Positions 63,480 to 64,000 of a DNA stretch of 64,000 nucleotides are shown piece after piece (position 1 is the stretch's first letter; the number at the start of each line of letters is the position of its first letter). The stretch comes from Tenodera sinensis. Its lineage: Eukaryota > Arthropoda > Insecta > Mantodea > Mantidae. Under the pieces are notes generated by a model. The model was not told the DNA's origin. It was given only the letters and a program-made list of their open reading frames with translations, and did no database searches. A program made the translations under genes and the position numbers. The stretch spans positions 120,851,434 to 120,915,433 of the forward strand of contig CM060967.1 of assembly GCA_030765045.1 (NCBI GenBank). Direction: 5' to 3'.

Positions 63480-63800
63480 GAGGCGTTTATAAGAATAAGT
63501 TCCCCCACCCCCGTAAGAGCCCTTTCCGGACTAAGGACTACCGCCCGACCGCTGTGTCTCCCACCTCTGTCTACCACAGGTGTCATGAGTGGGGTGCAGT
63601 ACTGGAGGTGGAACGTGATCAGCGCCCTGGTCCCTCCCGACCAGTTATACGATCTTCGCAACCAGGGGCCGCTACTTCTCATTCCCCCCCAGGAAGCTAA
63701 CGAGGCTGAGTGCACCCCGGACCAGGTCTACCAGCGGGAGACAATTCTCACGCCGGTACCGGGAATCGAACCCTAGTCCCCGTTGGTAAACAGCTGAGGA
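63480..63800 (-). repeat. tRNA-derived SINE (family 1), second copy
   Basis: Matches the 30.0-kb copy: GGGGTGCAGTACTGGAGG, CTAACGAGGCTGAGTGCACC and GGTACCGGGAATCGAACCC (complement of the B box). The head lies at the right, so the SINE reads leftward. Confidence 0.8.
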
Positions 63801-63886
63801 ACCGACCACGCGTTTATAAGTAAGCCATCATAATGTATTATGTTGATAGAGCATCTACTTTTTGAAGTTTATATGATTACTTTCTC

Positions 63887-64000
63887 CATGGCTTTCGTAG
63901 AGGAAGATTTACCATAGATAACATCTCCATAGTACAACAGATATTTGAGAAAAGAAGAGAATACAACTTACCAACTCATGTAGCCTTTATAGACTTTCAA
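63887..64000 (+). pseudogene. LINE reverse transcriptase fragment, cut by the window edge
   Basis: HGFRRGRFTIDNISIVQQIF, then THVAFIDFQ, matches the region from RT motif 2 to the start of motif A (AFIDF) of an arthropod LINE. The frame is open to the last base of the window, so state and length cannot be judged. Confidence 0.75.

Overview
This window is eukaryotic, AT-rich and typical of a large, repeat-laden insect genome. It holds one clearly recognisable host gene, a NEK6/NEK7-type NIMA-related kinase on the minus strand. Five coding exons run from about 30.78 kb down to 5.19 kb, with canonical GT/AG borders and consistent phases, and encode about 321 aa. Candidate 5' exons lie near 46.0-46.6 kb. 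Insect origin is inferred from the mariner, Penelope, hAT, Jockey-like and tRNA-SINE content and from an insect-like cytochrome b fragment. A cockroach- or termite-like genome is plausible, but the species cannot be fixed from sequence alone.

Almost everything else is mobile DNA packed into the kinase introns and flanks. Left to right: a roughly 3.1 kb DNA transposon with a DDE-like transposase and a recurring 14-mer (0-3.2 kb); low-complexity triplet repeats (3.16-3.63 kb); two mariner-like fragments (4-6 kb); a young LTR element at 7.86-10.42 kb with two seemingly identical 210-bp LTRs, a primer-binding-site-like stretch and one uninterrupted ORF fusing a gag/protease-like region to 99 perfect Gly-X-Y collagen triplets; mariners at 11.1-12.1 and 13.0-14.0 kb; a Tc1/mariner-type relic at 14.8-15.8 kb; a hAT relic at 16.7-19.1 kb split by a mitochondrial cytochrome b insertion; a Penelope-like element with an open RT/GIY-YIG ORF and 15-bp target duplications (21.3-23.35 kb); and another mariner at 25.7-26.9 kb.

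From 31.8 to 37.3 kb lies a Jockey-like LINE (minus strand) carrying two nested insertions: a dimeric tRNA-SINE (12-bp target duplication) and a hAT element (8-bp target duplication). A second copy of that hAT sits at 50.87-52.21 kb, also with an exact 8-bp duplication. From 38 to 64 kb there are SINEs, RNase H LINE tails, transposon relics, several copies of a roughly 1 kb interspersed family (family A) that repeatedly seeds CA microsatellites, a hammerhead-ribozyme-bearing palindrome inserted in one family A copy (58.31-58.67 kb), and the start of another LINE reverse transcriptase at the right edge.

The element most deserving follow-up is the collagen-carrying LTR retroelement. Next come the hammerhead palindrome, the DDE element at the left edge, and the mitochondrial insertion in hAT. 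Nothing suggests a bacterial-type operon, CRISPR array or rRNA. All tRNA-like sequences appear to be SINE heads.
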